A stretch of 64,000 bases of DNA from Eudorina sp. 2006-703-Eu-15. Taxonomy: Eukaryota; Chlorophyta; Chlorophyceae; Chlamydomonadales; Volvocaceae. The position numbers were made by a program, and so were the translations under genes. Numbering within the stretch: the first letter of the stretch is position 1; every line of letters starts with the position of its first letter. Location: the NCBI GenBank assembly GCA_003117195.1, contig BDSI01000001.1:620001-684000 (forward strand), read 5' to 3'. The notes below the pieces were generated by a model. The model was not told the DNA's origin. It did no database searches and saw nothing but the letters and a program-made list of their open reading frames with translations. Below, one piece after another: positions 58,228 through 64,000 of the stretch.

Positions 58228-58292
58228 GGCATAGGCTTGTGCTTCCGGAACCAAGGCGCCTCGACTTGGTTCCGGAAGCACAAACCTATGCC
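58228..58292. ncRNA. Strong 65-nt hairpin with a competing fold
   Basis: The arm 58228-58255 pairs with 58265-58292 at 27 of 28 positions (GGCATAGG, then TTGTGCTTCCGGAACCAAG) around a 9-nt loop. Sequence spanning the loop (CCAAGGCGCCTCGAC) is also complementary to 58212-58226, so two mutually exclusive hairpins are possible. Confidence 0.45.
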
Positions 58293-58685
58293 TTGTTTCT
58301 TGTTTTGCTTGGATATGGGATGCGCGGCTACCGCCATTAAAAGTACAGGCGTCCAATGTCGTACGCAGCTTGGCATTTGCATGTCGGGAGTACCAGACCT
58401 GCCCGTGCGCATCCACACGATCCAACTCACATTCAGATACTCCTCCGTTGTCAATGACGCCCGTCGCGGCGAGGTTTGTTTTTGTTTGAACGGTTTAATA
58501 TCCGGAAGGCGACCACACCTGAGAGAGTCAGGATCGCCCAGGATCGTTACGCGGATTGTGATTACAACGGGAAACTTTGATGCCAGGACTTGAGGGTGAG
58601 GAGTGCATGGAGGGGGGGTACCCTAGACAGGAAATGATAGTGCTGAGGCCAAAGGATTGGTCAAGGCATGCACGTCACACGGCGT

Positions 58686-58920
58686 GCCCGTCGCTGCTGC
58701 AAGTCAACCTTTGGATAAGGAGCCGTGGCTTTTAATCTCTTTAGCTTAAGCCGAGGATCCCCGCAGCCTGACTTGAGCCACCAAGGCCATCTTTGGGGAC
58801 CCGGAGTGAATGCGCGCTAGGCTGCAGATCGGCTGCAAGACCTGCCACAATACCCATACGCATAAACGTACCGCTGAGGCGCTGAAATTCGGAATGTGCG
58901 GCTTGTAAGGCACAGCCAGG
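58686..58920 (+). repeat. Dispersed repeat, copy B (235 bp)
   Basis: Same-orientation partner of 54783-55018; see that entry for the shared words. On the minus strand both copies encode MGIVAGLA, but the frames then diverge, so this is not evidence of a protein. Confidence 0.85.
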
Positions 58921-59406
58921 CACCTTTGTTTAATGCTTGTGCTGCAAAGATGGGGTTCTGCGGTTGCAGGCTGGGGTTCAGACCCATGGGTCCGAACTGT
59001 CGCGCTGCCAACAGGATGACCGCCAATAAAGCTGACGACAATCCCCCTGTTCCTGGGCTCCCTGGACTCGAGAGATGGATGTGCGACCGCAGTCATTGCA
59101 CTCCGGCGTTTTGGACACAAGTCTTGATCCAGGTCCAGCATTCCACACACTCGTCCTCCACACAACGGCCACCGCAGGCATAGTCCGAAGCAGGGTCGCA
59201 TCGCCGCGGCGGGCGGTCACCAGGCAGGCGCCCTCCCATTCAACATGCCTGCAAGCGAGAGCTTGGTCCGCTCTGAGGACCCGTCGACCATGCAGCCCCA
59301 CGGACTGCGAACCCACATTCCCCTGCAGCAACCCCCTTCCGCTCCCTCCGGCGACGGAACGAAGAAAGGTCCCGGCGACCCGCCCCCAGCCCCCTTCCCT
59401 TCCCGG

Positions 59407-62400
59407 TCACCGCCTGACTTGCCGCACGACGCCCTCCTCATCGTCCAGATGCCCATCGTCCTCATCGTACTCGAGCTCCTCGTGTTGCTGCTGGGGGGGC
59501 TGCCGCTGCGGCCCCGCCCCGACATTCGCCGCCACTGCGCCGGCCCCCGGTGCCCCGCCCGCCGCGCCGCCGCCCTCCGTGCCGTAGTCCGGCTGCTGGC
59601 CCGCATTCACCCAGGGCAGCAGCGAGCGCAGCAGCATGAGCAGCGGGTTGGCGCCCCGCAGCTCCTCGTCCGTCATGCGGGGGCCCGCACCCGCTGCGCC
59701 GGCGCCGCCGCCTTGTTGCTGCCGCTGCTGCCCCTCCAAGAGGATTTGCTCCTGCAGCGGCGGTTTCAAGGGGGGTGACTTTGGGGTTGCGGGTTGCGGA
59801 TCCGGGCTTCTCTCGAGCCCACCCACGGCAAACATCAGTCGGGCAGACAGTGAGGAATCGAGCAGTAGGACAGCGCAATGGGGAGGGGGAGGATCGGATA
59901 GGGTAAGGGCAGGATAGGACGCGGCGGACCTCCGATACACTCCTGATCAGGCAACCATTTCGGTCTCGCCCGACCTGAACACAATAGGGATGGCAACCGC
60001 AATCAGGGGACCGCAAATGCCGAGTCAGTATTGGATGAAGCACCTCGACCGATGTGCCGTTGACGCAGCTCGGGGCAGCAGCATAACGTTCAGCTCCGTC
60101 AAGGGCGGCCTTGTCGGCCACAAGAACTTCATGATCCGCAGCCTCAAAAGCGCTGACAATGAGAACACGCGCGACTGGTGACAACCGCACGGCGGCCCTC
60201 CCCGAAGCGGGGCGGGCTATAGCCTAGCCTGGGGGTACCCCCCAAACCCCACCTGCAGCTCCGCCAGCGCCTCCTCCACGTCCTGCATGGCGCCCCCTCC
60301 CTGGACAGCCGCCTCCACCTCCTCCCTGGATGAGAGACATGCAGATACCAATGGATGGGGCCACAATTGCGCCGTCAAAGCACAGGTGCACGTGCCTCAC
60401 GGCGTCCAGTCGATTTGGCACCAGGATGGACCCTCACGGGTCGGTTCGATTTGGTTCGGTGTATCGCTGGTCCAGGTCTGTTCGGATGGGTTGGCTCCTC
60501 CCGTAACATACGGCACGGCATCAGCTGCCGGCAGCTTCTCCAGGTACGACGCCACCAGGCGTAGATCACAGGACGCCAGCATAAACGCATCGCCCCTTGT
60601 AGCGTGTGTCGCAGTAGACAGATTGAGAGGAAGAGACCGAGGAAGAGAGCGAGCGAAAGAGACAGAGCCCGAGCCAGAAAGTGATTGAGAGGAAGAGTGG
60701 TTTAGATAAAAGACCCGCCCGACCCGAACCAGTAAGAGTGGTGGTGGTGGTAAGAGTCCGACGCACCTGGGCAGCGCGTTGACCGCGTCGCTGAAGTCCG
60801 CCAGCCGCAGGTGGCGGTACTCGTTGGAACCGGAGGGCGGGAAGGACTCGCGGGCCACCGCGCGCCAATCGGCGGCGCTGATACCGTTGGCGGGGGCCAC
60901 CTGCGGCGAGGTTTATGTGTGTGAGGCGGGGAGGTGGGGTCAGGGGGTTCGCCGCACGCGGGCAGCGAGGGAGCAAGGGAAGCAGCCCGTCGCGCGGCAT
61001 GACTAGCTGGTCCCCACACGGGCCAAACCGAGACGGCGCGAGATCAAGATTGCGATCGAGATTACGACTACCCGCCAGGACCTGCGCACGATTGCATTCG
61101 CCCCAAAGATCTCTTGGGCCGCGCGCACGGGCGGTCAGCAGAAGTCTGCTCCATGCCGCCGGGACGTTCACCACGGTTCCCGTGACGTGGCTGCTGCCTC
61201 GCCGCGCCCCCCTCCCCACTGGAGCGTGTTACGGGCGACCCAACCCACCTTGCCGTCCGCCACGTCCGCCGCCTCCTCCGCGGCCCGCCTGAGCAGGGCC
61301 AGCAGGTCCGGCGGCTTCCACAGCTCCCCACTGCGCTCCACGTACAACCCCACCTGGAGGCCGCCAGGAGGGCGCAGTAGCAGCAGTAGTAGCAGTAGCA
61401 GCAGTAGCAGTAGCAGCAGTACCAGTAGCACCAGTAGCAGCAGCAGCAGTAGCAGCAGTAGCAGTAGCAGCAGTAGCAGCAGTAGCAGCAGCAGCATCAG
61501 GGTAGCAGCATCAGGGTAGCAGCATCAGGGTAGCAGCATCAGCAGCATCAGCAGTATCAGCAGCAGTGTTGTTGCGCTGCAATACCCTGCTGCTCAGGCA
61601 CTGCTCAGAACCATTCTGAGTGCTAAAGCACACACTGAAGCAGCTGGCGCAGCAGGCCGCATGAGGAGGAGCAGCTGGAGCCGCAGGACGAGGACGAGGC
61701 AGCTTCCGCACACATGGAAGAGGAGGCGGAGGACCGCCGGATCTCCGAATCCCATCCCTGGTGGCTTCTGTATCGGGTGCCGCCCGCCAAAACCGGCATG
61801 CGTCTCCTTGGCTGGGAACGACCGCTGGACCCTGTACGGCAGACCTTGTACGGCAGACCCAGGTCACGACAACCCACACCCCGCAGCGGGTGGCCTGTAC
61901 CACAGTGCACCCTACCCCGAGGCCCTCACTGCACTCCAAACCCCTAAACCCCTAAATCCTACACATCCGCCCCAGATCCCAGCCCCGCCGAGCGAGGTGG
62001 CCGCTTGGCCCAAACCCGTGTTGTCCCGAGGGCGGCCCCCCTCCCCGGGGCTAATGCCCGGATCCTGCCCCTAAGCACAGTTGGCGCAGTGGCCGACCCC
62101 GCGACGCAGAGAGGAGGGATTGCTTCCCGGCGCGGGTCAGTCACTCGGTCAGTTGTTAGCTATGCCTCTCCGGCACAACTGACCGCCTGACTGGTCCGCG
62201 CCGAGAAGCAGAGGCAGAGCGAGCCGCGGGTCCCTCACCAGGTGGGACAGGGAGGCGCTCCCGCCGTCCGAGGCGGCGCTGAAGAGCCGCCTCGACAGCA
62301 GCTCCTTCCAGTACGACTCCTGTGCGGGCGGCGAGGGGGCCCGGCAGAGGAACCAGTGTGGTGTACGGTGCGAGAAGAGGTCTGGATTTGAATCAGGCGT

Positions 62401-63576
62401 GCTGAACTCCCACTCCCGGGAGGGGTCACCGGTGTGGAGGTGGCGACGACGGCGGTTACCATGATTCTCTCTAGGTACGGTAATTCTCTCTTGCCCCACC
62501 CACCCCCAGGCCCGCGCCGTCTTTTCCGAGGGTACTATCCTGCGCGCTCTGCCACAACAATCGGCATAGGTCGATGCCTCCACCCTACGCCACATGCCCC
62601 CGCCCTCGCTTCCCCCGTCCACCGTCCCCCGCCCTGGCCCTTGCCTTGGCTGCTCCCTTGTCCTGCAACTTGGCGACAAGGCGCGGCAGCACCAGCGGGT
62701 GCAGCAGCAGCGCCCCGACCAGGAGCTCCTGGGGGGACCCAGGGCCAGTACCGGAGGCAGGACGACCCTCAGACAGTCAAGGGACCCCAGGCCCCTGCCT
62801 GGCGGTGGTCCTGGCAGCCCTGCTGGGGCCTACGGTATTCGCGATAAGTGCGGCTAGCTACGAGGGCAGGGCAAGATAGAACGTCAGACAGGCCAAGGCA
62901 CCCGTTGCACCCGTTGGGAAACGGTGTCTGTCGACTTGGCAGCCCGGGTGCGAAGGCCTGTCCGCTGCAAGTATGGCTACGAGAGCTGAGCGGGTGTGTG
63001 TGCGGGGGGAGACAGACCGGCGGGTCGAAGAGAATCGGAGGTTATAGCCCGGTATAGCCCAATCTGGCCCGGCAGATAAGGGGGTCCGAAGCCTAAAGGT
63101 CCGAAGCCTAAAGTGACATTGACAGGCGAGGACCGAGAACCTGGAGATCCCCGGAAGCAGCACCTGCTCTGTAACGCGCAAGGCTCGTTACACTCGTCAC
63201 AAGTTCGTGGTTGCCCAAAACTGGCTCGTGCAAACCCCACTGGCTGATGACCCGCGTCTTAATTCCCTCTCCGCCTTCGGATCCAAATGATGCAAAAGAC
63301 GGGCAATACGACTGCGATTGTTCGCACTGCGACAAACCCACATGCGGGGACGCCGACGCTGCCGATGACGATGAGGACGTCTCCCCGGCAGCGCCGCTGC
63401 TGCTCGCCCCCGGCTGCGCGCGCTCCGCCGCCGACGCGGCCGCAGACGATGACGACGACGACGCCTGCTGCTGCTGTCGGTGCGCCGCCATGGGGAGCGC
63501 GAAGGCGTAGTTGGGCAGCAGCGCCAACGACCGGTTGCCCTCGAACTGCAGTACGAAACGCTGAAGCCACTCGTAC
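59407..63576 (-). CDS. TCF25: TCF25/Rqc1 homologue, C-terminal 396 aa (5' part outside window)
   Basis: TCF25 (yeast Rqc1) belongs to the ribosome-associated quality-control complex, which ubiquitinates stalled nascent chains together with Listerin. Eight exons: 63576-63342, 62728-62594, 62319-62239, 61353-61249, 60900-60767, 60595-60512, 60325-60253, 59751-59407; all phases agree. Family stretches follow in order: YEWLQRFVLQFEGNRSLALL then PNYAFALP; ALLLHPLVLPRLVAKLQ; SLSHLVGLYVERSGELWKPP; YRHLRLADFSDAVNALP; NPLLMLLRSLLPWVNAG; and an acidic tail (EELEYDEDDGHLDDEEG). A Gln/Ser/Ala run is inserted after PNYAFALP, where animal proteins have a short helix. The first exon begins mid-codon at an acceptor, and no upstream exon is visible before the window end, so the N-terminal half lies beyond 64000. 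Confidence 0.85.
61377..61500. repeat. CAG/TAG triplet microsatellite in a TCF25 intron
   Basis: About forty AGC/AGT triplets, followed by four GGTAGCAGCATCA-type units to about 61560, within the intron between 61354 and 62238. Confidence 0.95.
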
Positions 63577-64000
63577 CTGCCAACAGAATTACCCACCAAG
63601 GAATACACGGGGTCGACGCCCGGTGAGCAAGACTCCACCGAGCGCACCGACAAAACATCCGCAGCATCAGGGGCCGCATCGCTTCTGCGCGCTGCCGCTG
63701 TGCCAAGTCAGGTTCCGGCGGCCGGCGAACAGGCCGCTGGCTACCCCACAACGCGTCATCCCTGGGCCTCACAGCTATGGGCACGTGTGACAACAGCTCA
63801 GGAACTCAGAATGGCGGACAGGCGCAGTGCCCGGGGTCAGGGTTTGCGGACGCGATGACAGCCAAGTGCTGTCACTAGGGGTCAGCCATAGCTCCCTCAG
63901 CCCTCCCCTTTAAGGGTTGGAGAGGCCAGGACGGAGGTTGGAGGGGCCAGAGGGGAGGTTGGAGCGGCCAGGTTCGCCCTCTCCAATGCCCGGCACCCCT
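63577..64000. other. Probable TCF25 intron; tandem repeat near the edge
   Basis: No exon recognised. Between 63916 and 63972 there are about three copies of a GGTTGGAG-GGCCAG-GGGA unit of about 25 bp. Confidence 0.4.

Larger units (their letters stand above)
57410..59406. other. Intergenic region with hairpins and a dispersed repeat
   Basis: No supported protein gene. It contains the hairpins at 57601-57667 and 58228-58292 and dispersed repeat copy B (58686-58920). The 3' UTR of the TCF25 homologue must extend in from 59407. Confidence 0.5.

Noticed and set aside
61168..61497. Antisense poly-Leu frame
   Set aside because: Translation of the CAG/TAG microsatellite in a TCF25 intron running into a true exon. 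The real exon begins at the acceptor at 61354.
61940..61968. Telomere-like CCCCTAAA repeat
   Set aside because: Only two imperfect units inside an intron; not a telomere or a convincing interstitial array.
63577..63670. In-frame extension of the first TCF25 exon (SVRSVESCSPGVDPVYS)
   Set aside because: Open, but the family alignment begins exactly after the acceptor at 63577-63578, and the extension resembles no TCF25 sequence.

Overview
The window looks like nuclear DNA of a volvocine (chlamydomonadalean) green alga. Coding parts are GC-rich and densely split by GT-AG introns, with much more AT-rich stretches between genes. TGTAA, the usual algal poly(A) signal, follows several stops. Proteins carry long Ala/Gly/Gln/Ser runs, and the gene set fits: a PAS-guanylate cyclase, an RNA-binding RAP protein with helical repeats, and wall/matrix-type LRR proteins. 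Gene models were built by hand from conserved protein stretches, splice signals and phase agreement across introns. Species assignment is inference.

Layout. 1-5.8 kb: a 17-copy 32-bp minisatellite, a possible 110-residue membrane/secreted gene (-), and a short inverted-repeat transposon. 5.8-9.8 kb (+): LRR protein with a Gln/Pro tail. 11.2-14.5 kb (-): COP9 signalosome subunit 6, complete in 8 exons. 14.9-17.4 kb (+): plastid-type rhomboid lacking catalytic residues, divergent from CSN6. 19.0-29.2 kb (+): 12-exon PAS-guanylate-cyclase-like gene of about 1577 residues. 29.2-34.1 kb: repeat-rich intergenic DNA. 34.1-39.7 kb (-): helical-repeat protein with a RAP domain. 40.7-41.5 kb (-): possible secreted Cys-rich protein. 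41.5-48.6 kb (+): 1927-residue LRR multi-pass membrane protein. 51.5-54.7 kb (+): small protein with a B12D/NDUFA4-like N-terminus. 55.7-57.4 kb: a divergent pair of unknown genes in AT-richer DNA. 57.4-59.4 kb: two strong hairpins and a dispersed repeat. 59.4-63.6 kb (-): C-terminal part of a TCF25/Rqc1 homologue whose 5' end lies outside the window.

The genes do not form one pathway. CSN6 (cullin deneddylation) and TCF25/Rqc1 (ribosome quality control) are housekeeping ubiquitin-system genes. The RAP protein probably handles organelle RNA. The two LRR proteins and the cyclase look like surface or signalling genes. The most unusual points are a cyclase that keeps its metal ligands but lacks the Asn/Arg transition-state pair, a rhomboid that keeps Ser but has Trp for the catalytic His, and giant low-complexity exons inserted into otherwise conserved proteins.
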